A stretch of DNA of 64,000 nucleotides from Paenibacillus ferrarius (GCF_002027705.1 NZ_MBTG01000013.1:1-64000), one strand, 5' to 3'; shown: positions 33,222 through 41,490, counted from the first letter of the stretch. The notes: a model not told the origin generated them from the sequence alone. Translations and numbers: made by a program.

Positions 33222-34079
33222 ATGACGAAACAAACAATACGCTTACTAATGCCGCAATGGCAAGGAGGCAATAATCCTAACTACTCTTTTGGGGCCGAAC
33301 TGCTCGCTTGGCTAGCTCCTGACAATGATCAGCCCCTTATTCATGTCCCCGTTCAAGCTTACGACGGAACTCCGCTTGAAAACGAGAACGGTACGTATGG
33401 AAGAAAACAGCTGCTTGAGCAATTAACAGCTGCTCATCATATCATTTCTGCTCATAAGCCGGATCGCATTGTCATGTTTGGTGGTGACTGCTTAGTCGAA
33501 CAAGCTCCATTTGCCTATTTAAACGAGCGATACAGTGGGGAATTAGGTTTGGTTTGGATCGATGCTCACAGCGATTTAGCTAGAATTGTGGGGTATGACT
33601 ATGGACATACATTGCCTCTCGGGAACCTTTTGGGGGAAGGAGATGAAGAGTTCGCTAAACATGTGAAAATTCCTCTAAAACCTGAAAATGTCTTTCTCGC
33701 GGGATTAGAAGCTCCAACAGAGCAAGATACTGAAATCATCCGAAGGCTGGGTATTAAAACTGCCGGAACTCAAGAGTTAATGAAAAGTACTGAATCTATC
33801 AAAGATTGGATTAAACAAAGCAACATTAAGCACCTTGCTATTCACCTTGATCTAGATGTGCTTGACCCGACGGCATTTCGTTCTTTATTATTCGCCAACC
33901 CTGAATTACCTTATGATTTCTCTGCTGCTGGAACCATGCAAATGTCCGGGCTTCTTAATCTGATTAAAGAGCTATCTGAAGAAACAGATGTCGTAGGATT
34001 AGGTATAACGGAGCATATGCCGTGGGATTCTATTAACTTGAAGAAACTGCTTGGAGAAATACCTATTTTAAATAAGTAG
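33222..34079 (+). CDS. Arginase/agmatinase-family ureohydrolase
   Basis: The start at 33222 follows AAAGGAGAGAAAAAA; an upstream in-frame ATG at 33174 lacks support. The 285-aa product has the dimanganese motifs MFGGDCLVEQAP (Cys where His is usual in GGDHS), WIDAHSDLAR and HLDLDVLDPTAF, and the final GITEHMPWD with a Glu. The GGDC form is found in some arginase-like proteins of unknown substrate, so arginine cleavage should not be assumed. The divergent HxlR regulator probably controls it. Confidence 0.85.
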   Translation: MTKQTIRLLMPQWQGGNNPNYSFGAELLAWLAPDNDQPLIHVPVQAYDGTPLENENGTYGRKQLLEQLTAAHHIISAHKPDRIVMFGGDCLVEQAPFAYLNERYSGELGLVWIDAHSDLARIVGYDYGHTLPLGNLLGEGDEEFAKHVKIPLKPENVFLAGLEAPTEQDTEIIRRLGIKTAGTQELMKSTESIKDWIKQSNIKHLAIHLDLDVLDPTAFRSLLFANPELPYDFSAAGTMQMSGLLNLIKELSEETDVVGLGITEHMPWDSINLKKLLGEIPILNK

Positions 34080-34266
34080 AGTCATAACAAATAAATCGCA
34101 TAATAAATTTGAAAATCTATTGACGGATCTGAATGAAACCTCCTATAATTCCACATCATATGACTCCATATTTGAACCTCTTCTGTTAGTTCCGCGTAGA
34201 CATGGCACAACCATAGCGTTGATGGTAATATTAGCTTATAAGCTCATCATTAGGAGGTCGTGCACG

Positions 34267-34527
34267 ATGAACTGGAATGAAGTCCGCAAATTATACCCCG
34301 ACCGCTTTGTAAAACTTCAAATTCTAAAATCCCACATTGCAAATCAAGTGCGGTATGTAGACGATATGGCCGTAATCCTGGCCTTTGATGACGAGAAGGA
34401 AGCAACCAGGGAATTGGTTCGAGCAAAAGATGACGTTCTCGTATATCATACGGGCAAAGAAAAGATCGAAATTCAAATCAAACAGTTGTTCGGATTCAGG
34501 GGTCAATATGACAAACATCGAGTATAG
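34267..34527 (+). CDS. Hypothetical 86-aa partner of the retropepsin-like protease
   Basis: TTAGGAGGTCG precedes the ATG at 34267. The product MNWNEVRKLYPDRFVKLQIL is acidic and basic mixed, with a likely beta-alpha core (DDMAVILAFDDEKEATRELV, VLVYHTGKEKIEIQI). Its stop lies 17 nt inside the protease gene, so the two are expressed together. Such pairs occur widely in bacteria; the function is unknown. The longer frame from 34120 is not preferred, since it lacks a ribosome-binding site. Confidence 0.7.
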   Translation: MNWNEVRKLYPDRFVKLQILKSHIANQVRYVDDMAVILAFDDEKEATRELVRAKDDVLVYHTGKEKIEIQIKQLFGFRGQYDKHRV

Positions 34528-34897
34528 AGACGGGCTTTTGTTCACTTCAATGGAGATTTTCTTTCGAGGGAGATCAATTGTAGTTGAAAATATTGTTGTT
34601 GATACAGGAGCTGCCGAAACGATCATTTCCCCTGACGTTGTAGAGGAAATTGGTATTTTTGCTGAACTTGACGATTATGTACATTCTTTCTATGGCGTAG
34701 GCGGTAGCTTGCACAACTTTTTCTCCAAGCAGGTTGAAGAAATAAATCTTGGGCAAATGAGTCTCAGCAAGGTGGAATTAGATTTTGGAGTTATCGATCC
34801 TCAAGGAAACATCAATGGACTTCTCGGACTTGATATTCTTATGAAATTAAATGCTGTGATTGATTTGAAGCAACTGGCCTTAACTTTAGAGAAATAG
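34508..34897 (+). CDS. Retropepsin-like aspartic protease
   Basis: The 129-aa product is a single-lobed pepsin-like protein. The catalytic motif VVDTGAAETIISPDVVEEIG (DTGA, about residues 28-31) and the later hydrophobic-hydrophobic-Gly element GLLGLDILMKLNAVID are both present. One lobe of this size must form a dimer to be active, as in retroviral proteases. There is no signal peptide. It overlaps the upstream 86-aa gene by 20 nt and is followed by a clear terminator, so the pair is a complete unit. Confidence 0.85.
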   Translation: MTNIEYRDGLLFTSMEIFFRGRSIVVENIVVDTGAAETIISPDVVEEIGIFAELDDYVHSFYGVGGSLHNFFSKQVEEINLGQMSLSKVELDFGVIDPQGNINGLLGLDILMKLNAVIDLKQLALTLEK

Positions 34898-34936
34898 CAG
34901 ATGTAGAAACATATCAACATATTAACCGAAAAAACT

Positions 34937-34964
34937 AACCCTTCGATTAATTCGAAGGGTTTCA
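34937..34964 (+). terminator. Rho-independent terminator of the protease unit
   Basis: AACCCTTCGA and TTCGAAGGGTT form a perfect stem with a 4-nt loop, followed by TCAC and T-rich sequence. Confidence 0.8.
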
Positions 34965-34976
34965 CTTTAGTTATAA

Positions 34977-35060
34977 TGCGATCAAGAGGACTCGAACCTC
35001 CACGGGGGTAAGCCCACACGGACCTGAACCGTGCGCGTCTGCCAATTCCGCCATGATCGC
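34977..35060 (-). tRNA. tRNA-Leu (anticodon CAG)
   Basis: Read on the minus strand, the 7-bp acceptor GCGATCA/TGATCGC, D-arm with GGCAGACGCG, anticodon stem CACGG/CCGTG with loop TTCAGGT (anticodon CAG), a long variable arm (GGGCTTACCCC) and T-arm GGAGGTTCGAGTCC are all present. The discriminator is A. CCA is not encoded. Class II shape and anticodon fit tRNA-Leu. Confidence 0.95.
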
Positions 35061-35183
35061 TTATTAGCTTTAACAAAAATTAATATAACATGGAAAATGA
35101 AAGCTCGTCAACGATACTTTTTTGCCAAACATGCATAAAACCTTCCCTCCTTCCTAACCCTATTGGCAAAGGAGGGATAATAG

Positions 35184-35363
35184 ATGGATAAAGAAGAAAT
35201 CAAAGCCTTGGAACCCAAATATACCGGTAATGAACGGCATCTGACGGAAGGCGAAGCTGAAGGCATTGTTCATGACCCCAACTTTAAAAAAGAAGATGAA
35301 GATGATTCCGGATTAGGCGAGCTTCAAGCTGGGGTTGCTTACGGTGTTTTCCGCAGAACATAA
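35184..35363 (+). CDS. Hypothetical small acidic protein, 59 aa
   Basis: AAAGGAGGGATAATAG precedes the ATG. The product MDKEEIKALEPKYTGNERHL... is acidic (KKEDEDDSGLGELQ) and ends VAYGVFRRT. It is followed by a terminator. The good translation start and codon use support a real gene. It is not recognised, and has no signal peptide or membrane segment. Confidence 0.65.
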   Translation: MDKEEIKALEPKYTGNERHLTEGEAEGIVHDPNFKKEDEDDSGLGELQAGVAYGVFRRT

Positions 35364-35373
35364 TCGAAAACAG

Positions 35374-35412
35374 AACGCTCTACTCATCCTTACGGATTCA
35401 GTGGAGCGTTTT
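35374..35412 (+). terminator. Terminator of the 59-aa gene
   Basis: AACGCTCTAC pairs with GTGGAGCGTT (one G-T pair) and is followed by TTCTC. It reaches into the 3' end of cbiZ on the other strand, so the two convergent units share it. Confidence 0.7.
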
Positions 35413-36162
35413 CTCGTACAAGTGCTTTTGGGCAAGAATCGCTTCATACACCGTTCTTCCGATCAAGTAGCCCAGCGAAGTGGCCGTCCCCGCATAACGA
35501 TACGTCTGACCGCGGCCAGTTGCCGCTATAAGAACAGCATCCGTACTCGTTCCCGTAGCCGGGTGACCATCTACTTCTACGCCTAATGTTTGCAACGCGG
35601 CGCTTTTGGCTTCGGTCGCAGTTATCACAGCATTCACCATAGCGGCATCTGTTAAACAGCCATTGATCACAACAATCGTATTGATCGTTCCAGGATAGAG
35701 CGACGCAATGGGAAGAATTGCGCCGGCTCTTGCTTTATTCCCCAGTCCCACAGTCACCCATGAACAAACCTGCAGATGTTCCTGCTCTTGATCCTCCTGA
35801 AGAATCTCACTGGCAAGATGATCACCTTCCTGGTTTCCCCAGGCCAAAGCATGATACCCTACATCTTTCACGAATGCCGCAGTCAGCATGCCAGCTGTTT
35901 CTTGGGGATCGATTCCTTCCCGCAGGATAAAGGCGTCCATTTCCCCTAGGGGATCGGGCTCGTTGTAAAACTTGTCCACTTGTCTGTTCATAAGCCGCTT
36001 GTGGCTGCCATAACCGCCGCCCCATGGCGACGAATTCAAAGTCTGCAAAGGATGGTCGCTAGAAATTAGCAAATAATCGCCATAGTTCGAATTCACAAGC
36101 TCCATATGTATTCCCCGAATAGGGATTTTCTTCGCAAGCGAGTTATTCGACTTATTCGTCAT
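35398..36162 (-). CDS. cbiZ: Adenosylcobinamide amidohydrolase CbiZ
   Basis: The 254-aa product removes the aminopropanol side chain of cobinamide so that adenosylcobyric acid can enter B12 synthesis. Family motifs are SSPWGGGYGSHKRLMNRQVD, WVTVGLGNKARAGA, GTINTIVVINGCLTDAAMVN and GTSTDAVLIAATGRG. Its start overlaps the upstream 87-aa gene by 11 nt; an internal ATG at 36105 with GGGGAAT upstream is an alternative. No B12 transporter is next to it, but the B12-dependent reductase lies 12 kb away. Confidence 0.9.
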   Translation of the reverse strand: MTNKSNNSLAKKIPIRGIHMELVNSNYGDYLLISSDHPLQTLNSSPWGGGYGSHKRLMNRQVDKFYNEPDPLGEMDAFILREGIDPQETAGMLTAAFVKDVGYHALAWGNQEGDHLASEILQEDQEQEHLQVCSWVTVGLGNKARAGAILPIASLYPGTINTIVVINGCLTDAAMVNAVITATEAKSAALQTLGVEVDGHPATGTSTDAVLIAATGRGQTYRYAGTATSLGYLIGRTVYEAILAQKHLYEKTLH

Positions 36163-36415
36163 CTTCCGACTCGCCGTCAGGTTCGATCAAATCTTGGGGA
36201 AGCATATATTCAGGAGGTCTCTCATCGCCATACGGCTGATACACATAACTTCGTGCCAGCTTAACAACTCGGCGATTTTTTTTGCGGATCAAAACACTCT
36301 CATCATCCCAAGCAACAACAATGCCACGAACGTCATTCCTTGGACTAACGTCTCTTATCACACGCAGCAGCGTACTATCTATTCGGTACTGATCTAATTG
36401 TTCTTCCGATATCAT
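36152..36415 (-). CDS. Hypothetical protein, 87 aa, upstream of cbiZ
   Basis: GGAGGTAAGATGA precedes the ATG. The product MISEEQLDQYRIDSTLLRVI... has a small beta-barrel-like core (NDVRGIVVAWDDESVLIRKK-NRRVVKLARSYVYQP), basic in the middle, and an acidic tail (GESEDDE). The core looks like an RNA- or nucleotide-binding SH3-like fold, but that is only an impression. It overlaps cbiZ by 11 nt, so the two are probably cotranslated. Confidence 0.65.
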   Translation of the reverse strand: MISEEQLDQYRIDSTLLRVIRDVSPRNDVRGIVVAWDDESVLIRKKNRRVVKLARSYVYQPYGDERPPEYMLPQDLIEPDGESEDDE

Positions 36416-36563
36416 TCATCTTACCTCCAACACACCAATTTTACTCTTCTAGCATACACCAATTCCTGTTTTCTTCAAACTTTACATAAATCGAATTTAC
36501 TTGGGTTACCTTAATCAAGACGTGACCACGCTACGCAATCGTATTCGCATGGGAGGTTTACAG

Positions 36564-36881
36564 GTGGACAAAAAAACATATTACATCAACGTAGGCACGG
36601 GCGAAGTTCTGGAAGATAAAGCAGCGTTGAACTATGAATTTGAAATATCCGCAACAGAAGAGGAGCTTGATAAATTGCAAGAGCTCTTCGAGGAAACCGA
36701 TAACTCTTCTCAAGGAAGCTACGCCACCTCTTGGCTGCCTTGGAAAGTATATTATTCCAATGAAGTGAATCAGGAGTATGACTATTACTTAACAGAAGTG
36801 TACAGAGCCATACACCAACTTGGTTCCGAGCAAACCAAACGTCATATAGAAAGTATGAATGTTTTAGAAAATGGAGTTTGA
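36564..36881 (+). CDS. Hypothetical protein, 105 aa
   Basis: The GTG at 36564 has GGGAGGTTTACAG before it; the frame opens earlier (36501) without a site. The protein VDKKTYYINVGTGEVLEDK is acidic, with a likely beta hairpin followed by helices (EEELDKLQELFEETD; YYLTEVYRAIHQLG). It looks like a cytoplasmic Bacillales protein of unknown function. It ends at a strong shared terminator. Confidence 0.65.
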   Translation: MDKKTYYINVGTGEVLEDKAALNYEFEISATEEELDKLQELFEETDNSSQGSYATSWLPWKVYYSNEVNQEYDYYLTEVYRAIHQLGSEQTKRHIESMNVLENGV

Positions 36882-36888
36882 ATCGGAA

Positions 36889-36937
36889 TCCAAAAAAGAG
36901 ACCAACGCATCCGAATGGATTCATTGGTCTCTTTTGT
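36889..36937. terminator. Bidirectional terminator
   Basis: AAAAAAGAGACCAA pairs with TTGGTCTCTTTT and the inner GCATCC/GGAT add to the stem. It separates the convergent 105-aa and 108-aa genes. Confidence 0.85.
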
Positions 36938-36950
36938 ATATGGGGAAGAA

Positions 36951-37277
36951 TTAGCTAACATGTTCCTTCGAATCATTCGTCTCAAACCAGAAATCAAGGA
37001 CTTTGCTAGACATTACGCGTTTCTGAATATATTCCACTTGTGCCGCGGAAAATTGTTGTTCCCATTCTATTGTGAGCTCTGTGCAGAGTTTCACGATCGT
37101 TAACAACTCAGACCAAGCAACATAGCGTTTATACCAGAAAAATTGAGGGTGTTCGATCATATACGGATACAGGTCATCAAACTCTGTATGCTTACAGTCA
37201 AGCGCACGTTCAAAATGTGTTTTGGCTTCCCCAAGCTTTGTCATGAAATATTCAATGGAACCATTTTCGATACCCAT
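36951..37277 (-). CDS. Hypothetical helical protein, 108 aa
   Basis: GGAGGCTGACATCT precedes the ATG. The product is mostly helical (FMTKLGEAKTHFERALDCKH; AWSELLTIVKLCTELTIEW; AAQVEYIQKRVMSSKVLDFW). I do not recognise the family. It stands alone between the terminator and xpt. Confidence 0.65.
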   Translation of the reverse strand: MGIENGSIEYFMTKLGEAKTHFERALDCKHTEFDDLYPYMIEHPQFFWYKRYVAWSELLTIVKLCTELTIEWEQQFSAAQVEYIQKRVMSSKVLDFWFETNDSKEHVS

Positions 37278-37357
37278 AGATGTCAGCCTCCTCTCCTACC
37301 TAATTTTCATTATATAGGATAAATCGTTTTCAGGGAAGTCAAAGTCTAGATGTAAAA

Positions 37358-37927
37358 TCAGTTAAAAGTGATCTGTCCATTCGCTAAGGAAGCAATACGA
37401 GCTAACGATTCCACCCGAATTCCGCGTTCACGAATTGAGTTTCCCCCGGCTTGGAAGGACTTCTCCACCGCGATGCCTACGCCTACAAGCTCGGCTTCGG
37501 CCTTCTCAATAATACGAATTAAGCCGCGGGCTGCATCCCCATTTGCAATAAAATCGTCAATTAACAAAACCCGCTCTCCTTTGTGGAGCAAATGGGAGGA
37601 AACCATAATATCCGTGACAATCCCCTTTGTAAAAGAAGGCACACGTTCACTATACGTATCCTGATCCATGGTCAATGTTTTTTTGCGGCGTGCAAAAATC
37701 ATGGGTACTTCTAATTGTAAGGCTGTTGTGTATGCAATCGGAATGCCCGAAGATTCAACCGTTAATACCTTGTCCGGCTTTGTTTCTCTAAACAATCTAG
37801 CAAATTCTTTCCCCATCTCCATGATGAGCACAGGATCTACTTGATGATTAAGAATAGCATCCAGCTTAAGTACTTGATCCGATACAACGACACCGACCTC
37901 TAGAATTCGCTGTTTTAACAATTCCAT
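37358..37927 (-). CDS. xpt: Xanthine phosphoribosyltransferase
   Basis: The 189-aa product converts xanthine and PRPP to XMP in purine salvage. Motifs are VLTVESSGIPIAYTTALQL, FARRKKTLTMDQDTYSE, the PRPP loop RVLLIDDFIANGDAARGL and VEKSFQAGGNSIRERG. The length and all motifs match Xpt. In B. subtilis it is preceded by a guanine riboswitch and followed by pbuX. Neither is seen here: the 5' region lacks the conserved purine-aptamer core, and the downstream gene is unrelated. Confidence 0.95.
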   Translation of the reverse strand: MELLKQRILEVGVVVSDQVLKLDAILNHQVDPVLIMEMGKEFARLFRETKPDKVLTVESSGIPIAYTTALQLEVPMIFARRKKTLTMDQDTYSERVPSFTKGIVTDIMVSSHLLHKGERVLLIDDFIANGDAARGLIRIIEKAEAELVGVGIAVEKSFQAGGNSIRERGIRVESLARIASLANGQITFN

Positions 37928-38195
37928 GATAACTGCCCCCTCATCCTGTCTATTATGAGTAAGTTACCATATTGATGAAGTAGGTTTCAAGTCCCAATTT
38001 ATGAATAACACACATTCGAAGTGAAACTTTTACGCTCCTAAGGGTGTCTATATTAGTATAGGGTTCAGCAATCATGAAATTCGTTCTAGAATTGCTCACA
38101 TTTAGGCATCGAGATGCATTGAGATTAACAACCAGAAAGCAGTATGATTAGTAATGTTGTATTTGAATGACAAAGATTCGGCAGAAAGGAAGATG

Positions 38196-38912
38196 ATGAT
38201 GAACAACCTTATTAGACCTATCGTTCTTGGCTGCGTGCCAGTTGCAATTGCTTCATTGCTGGTTACAGGGTGTCAAGAGTCATCTGCTCCTTCCGTAAAG
38301 CCTACCATAGATCCGGTTACGCAATTTCAACAACAAAACCCGCCGCCGGTCAGCACACCACCTGCCCTCGTCGTCGTATCACCGACTGTGGCGCCAACCC
38401 CAGAAGACAGCGCGAAGCATGAAGCACAAGTTGCAGGGTCGTCCAAGAACGACTTCACCGAATTGCCGCAACCTCCTGCCTCAGTCAAGCCGACGACCAA
38501 ACCGAAGGTGAAAGCAGAAGATGCGTATCAACAGGAAAAACCAACACTTATGGGTTTGAAGCTGGGAACGAGCAAAAATGCCGTACTGGATCGTTTTGGG
38601 AAAGCGAAGAAACAATTCGTGATGGATGAAGAAGAGGATCCGATCCAAGTCTACGACTTCATCGACTTTTCCGTAGGTTTCAACAAGAAGGATGCGCTTG
38701 AATTCGTGGATGTTCATTCCACTGAAATTGATCCAGGCCTGAGCGGCTTGCACCTCGGCCAGAAAGTCCAAGATGCGATAGACATCCTGGGCAAGCCGGA
38801 TTCCAACTCCAAGTACGTGCTCTCCTACAAGTCACAGGGAACTTTACTCAAGCTGGATATTGATCCGAATGAGAACACGATCCAATCGATTAAGCTTTTT
38901 GCGGATCATTAG
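38196..38912 (+). CDS. Hypothetical lipoprotein with two tandem C-terminal repeats
   Basis: GAAAGGA lies just upstream of three ATGs (38193-38199). The product (about 238 aa) has a lipoprotein signal with lipobox VTGC, a Pro/Thr-rich linker of about 90 residues, and two related units: LMGLKLGTSKNAVLDRFGKA and LSGLHLGQKVQDAIDILGKP. This LxLG...LGKP pattern is known from Bacillales lipoproteins and resembles the SmpA/OmlA-type fold. It would be anchored on the outer face of the membrane. The function is unknown, and it has no operon partners. Confidence 0.75.
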   Translation: MMNNLIRPIVLGCVPVAIASLLVTGCQESSAPSVKPTIDPVTQFQQQNPPPVSTPPALVVVSPTVAPTPEDSAKHEAQVAGSSKNDFTELPQPPASVKPTTKPKVKAEDAYQQEKPTLMGLKLGTSKNAVLDRFGKAKKQFVMDEEEDPIQVYDFIDFSVGFNKKDALEFVDVHSTEIDPGLSGLHLGQKVQDAIDILGKPDSNSKYVLSYKSQGTLLKLDIDPNENTIQSIKLFADH

Positions 38913-39010
38913 TTTTAAAAGATGGAAACAACCTAGCCCTGGGCTGGGTTGTTTTGCGTTTTTTACTGCTTGGCTTGGGCTGGAGTGGGCTTGGGGATGG
39001 CTGAGGAGAG

Positions 39011-39211
39011 GCTGATTTCGCGGCGCAGAGACGGCCTTTTTGGCGGTTTCAGCTGCTTTTTTGTGGGGCAGCTGGTGTTTTTACACTTGAGACTGCCTTT
39101 TTGGCAGGCTCAAGAAGGGTTGGCTGCTTGGGCGGCGCCGAGACGGCCTTTTTGGCGGTTTCAGTTGCTGATTTCGCGGCGCAGAGACTGCCTTTTTGGC
39201 CGTTTCAGCTC
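39011..39211. repeat. Four copies of a GAGAC-GCC-TTTTT-GGC-GTTTC hairpin
   Basis: Cores lie at about 39029-39050, 39090-39112, 39140-39163 and 39184-39207. The first and last share a longer unit (GCTGATTTCGCGGCGCAGAG before, TTTCAGC after). The second has swapped arms (TTGAGACTGCC/GGCAGGCTCAA). Each can fold into a GC stem around a T5 loop. They look like duplicated intergenic palindromes or a small satellite. Confidence 0.75.
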
Positions 39212-39283
39212 CCCCCTTTGCCCGGGTGCTGCTGCTTTTCCCCTTGAGCCAACCTTATTGCGTGGAGCAACAATCATCCAAGC

Positions 39284-39332
39284 AAAAAAGAGCATGACAG
39301 TTTTCATCAAGAAAACTGTCATGCTCTTTTTT
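39284..39332. terminator. Strong bidirectional terminator
   Basis: AAAAAAGAGCATGACAGTTT and its exact complement flank a short ATCAA loop, with A and T tracts. It ends the DedA gene on the minus strand. Confidence 0.9.
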
Positions 39333-39335
39333 ACA

Positions 39336-39941
39336 TCAAACAGCTCTCCGTTTCCGGAAACGGAAGTACAGCGCCAGCGCAACGACGGCGACGATCGCCA
39401 AGACGAACAGCGTTACTCCCATATATTTGTGAATCATATAGAACAAGCCATCCAGATTACTTCCAATGTAGTGGCCTAGCGTCAAGAAGGTTGTACACCA
39501 TAGCAATGCGCCTGTGCCTGCATAGAGCATGTACTTATAGAACTTGACTCCGCTTACGCCGGATAGATAACAAGTGAAGTGCCGTACTCCCGGCACAAAG
39601 TACCCAAAAAAGACGGTCCAAAGCCCGTATTTATGAAACCAGCCCTCAGCTTGCTCAAGCCGCTTTGGGGTTAATTTGACCCACTTCCCATAACGATACA
39701 GAAACGGTTTCCCCACACGATGACCGATGAGATAGCTGACCACCATGCCTGTCATCGTTCCGGCATATATAACAATGAGTGTTGTTCCATAATCAAAAGG
39801 CCCCCCCGGTGCCGTCAATGAACCAACAAAAGCCATCAAAGTTTCATCTGGCACCGGTACCCCGATAATCCCTGCCGACAACAAAACATAGAGCGCAATA
39901 TAGCCATAATGACCAATCAAATCATAAAGAGCTTCTTTCAC
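39336..39941 (-). CDS. DedA family (SNARE-associated/VTT domain) membrane protein
   Basis: The GTG at 39941 is preferred, since GGAGGTGTGTCTTTT precedes it. The 201-aa product has the DedA pattern: GIPVPDE-type loop (GVPVPDETLMAFVGSL), YLIGHRVGKPFLYRYGKW, and RFVPGVRHFTCYLSGVSGV-like FVPGVRHFTCYLSG. Recent work shows DedA proteins flip undecaprenyl phosphate or phospholipids. Five or six hydrophobic helices are seen. It stands alone. Confidence 0.9.
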   Translation of the reverse strand: MKEALYDLIGHYGYIALYVLLSAGIIGVPVPDETLMAFVGSLTAPGGPFDYGTTLIVIYAGTMTGMVVSYLIGHRVGKPFLYRYGKWVKLTPKRLEQAEGWFHKYGLWTVFFGYFVPGVRHFTCYLSGVSGVKFYKYMLYAGTGALLWCTTFLTLGHYIGSNLDGLFYMIHKYMGVTLFVLAIVAVVALALYFRFRKRRAV

Positions 39942-40080
39942 AAAAGACACACCTCCGAACGATGCCGTCCTGTTCTGTTTTATTTTACCAAAAATAAAGG
40001 CTTGCCCCAAGTTCCAGTCATGCGCTTGTCTTCCCGAACATACCTTGTACTATACCAAACCAAAGAAAGCGGGGCAATAA

Positions 40081-41121
40081 ATGCGAACAGGAACACAGAT
40101 CGTCCGAGTTGCCTTTACCTATATCGGAACCGTAGTGGGAGCCGGATTCGCTTCAGGACAAGAGATTTTGCAGTTTTTTACACGCTATGGCTGGCTCGCT
40201 ACACTGACAATTGCCTTATCCACCATGCTCTTCATATGGATCGGCATTAAGCTCATGCTGATGGCTCATGATTTGAAGGCAGCCTCATATGAAGATTTGA
40301 ACCGGGTTTTGTTTGGCGATAGAATCGGCAACTGGATCAGCTTGTTTACGATGCTTGTCCTTTTCGGCATTACAACGGTTATGCTTGCTGGCGGCGGTAC
40401 GTTGTTTGAGGAACAACTGCATCTATCCTATCAGACCGGACTGCTTGTAACGTTAGTCTTGGCTTACCTAGTCTTAGCCCGTGGCATAGGGGCCATTATG
40501 ACCGTGAATTCGATTGTCGTCCCCATTATGCTTACGTTCAGCATCGTGATTGTCATCTATACGTGGCATTCTCCGGCTTCAGACAACTGGCTGCAGATCA
40601 CAAGCGATGAACCCATAGGACAAATATGGTTCGCACCGTTTCTATACACAGCCTTTAACTTGGCAATGGCCCAAGCCGTACTAGTCCCAATGGGCTCCTC
40701 CATCCAAAAGCGCTCCGCTCTTTACTGGGGAGGACTGCTTGGCGGAGTAGGGATTGGACTCCTGCTTTTATCCGCACACTATGCGTTATCCGCTCAAATG
40801 CCAGGTATTGCCCAATATGAAATCCCGATGGGAAATATCATTAATCGACTGGGCGCTGTTCCGCAAATTGCTTATTTGCTCGTGATTTACGGGGAAATTT
40901 TCACAACATTTATAGCTGATGCCTACGGCTTGTCTTTACAGCTTCAGCAGCGTATAAAGCTAAAGCCTAAGATCTTGCTTCTCAGCATCCTTGCTTTAAG
41001 CTATTTCGTCAGTCAAATTGGGTTCAAAACACTGCTTTCCGCCCTTTACCCGATCTTTGGCTTAATTAGCATCATTTGGCTCGTCCTCATGATTTGGCGC
41101 AACCGTCATCGGGCGATGTAA
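40081..41121 (+). CDS. YkvI-like membrane transporter (APC/NSS-like)
   Basis: The 346-aa product has about ten membrane helices. The first helix holds TYIGTVVGAGFASGQEILQF, the unwound-helix Gly motif of the YkvI family. Others are GITTVMLAGGGTLFEEQL and FAPFLYTAFNLAMAQAVLVP. The substrate is unknown. Its last 60 nt overlap the convergent 142-aa membrane-protein gene. Confidence 0.85.
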   Translation: MRTGTQIVRVAFTYIGTVVGAGFASGQEILQFFTRYGWLATLTIALSTMLFIWIGIKLMLMAHDLKAASYEDLNRVLFGDRIGNWISLFTMLVLFGITTVMLAGGGTLFEEQLHLSYQTGLLVTLVLAYLVLARGIGAIMTVNSIVVPIMLTFSIVIVIYTWHSPASDNWLQITSDEPIGQIWFAPFLYTAFNLAMAQAVLVPMGSSIQKRSALYWGGLLGGVGIGLLLLSAHYALSAQMPGIAQYEIPMGNIINRLGAVPQIAYLLVIYGEIFTTFIADAYGLSLQLQQRIKLKPKILLLSILALSYFVSQIGFKTLLSALYPIFGLISIIWLVLMIWRNRHRAM

Positions 41122-41490
41122 GGCGCCTGCCTGTTTGAAACCCAGCACGATGACCAAACGGCCAATCAACAAAAGCATCCCCATCGCAGAAAGAATAATG
41201 CCTGTCAGCAAATATGAAAAATGAAACGTCGAAATCGCCGTCGGATCACGTAAAATAGCGAAAAGCTCTGCTAGCAGAAGCAGCAGTCCAACAATAAACA
41301 AACCAACAATCGTATAATCCATCAACGTCCATCTGGAAAAATACTTCACAGCAATTTCCACTTGGCTTACGGCTCTCGGCGAGGCCGCTTGCTGCTGCCA
41401 TTGATGATAAACCAGCCAAGCGGTATACACGGCAACACCCGTTACAAAAAGGCCAAAAAATCCGCCAATAATGGCGAGTAGTAAATTCAT
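41062..41490 (-). CDS. Hypothetical membrane protein, 142 aa
   Basis: The product has three helices (LLAIIGGFFGLFVTGVAVYTA, VGLFIVGLLLLLAELFAIL, YLLTGIILSAMGMLLLIG) and a hydrophilic acidic tail. It is the last gene of the yhaO-yhaN operon, 36 nt behind the 102-aa gene. Its 3' end overlaps ykvI-like by 60 nt. The family is not recognised. Confidence 0.7.
   Translation of the reverse strand: MNLLLAIIGGFFGLFVTGVAVYTAWLVYHQWQQQAASPRAVSQVEIAVKYFSRWTLMDYTIVGLFIVGLLLLLAELFAILRDPTAISTFHFSYLLTGIILSAMGMLLLIGRLVIVLGFKQAGALHRPMTVAPNHEDEPNDAN

Larger units (their letters stand above)
38913..39335. other. Gene-free stretch with tandem hairpin repeats
   Basis: The 176-codon plus frame (38949-39479) and the 73-codon minus frame are made of repeats and are not genes. 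The repeats and terminator are listed separately. Confidence 0.65.

Noticed and set aside
37928-38150. Possible purine riboswitch before xpt
   Set aside because: The conserved aptamer core expected in front of xpt could not be found on the minus strand.
38949-39479. 176-codon plus-strand frame
   Set aside because: Its composition comes from hairpin repeats, and it runs through a strong terminator into the DedA gene on the other strand.
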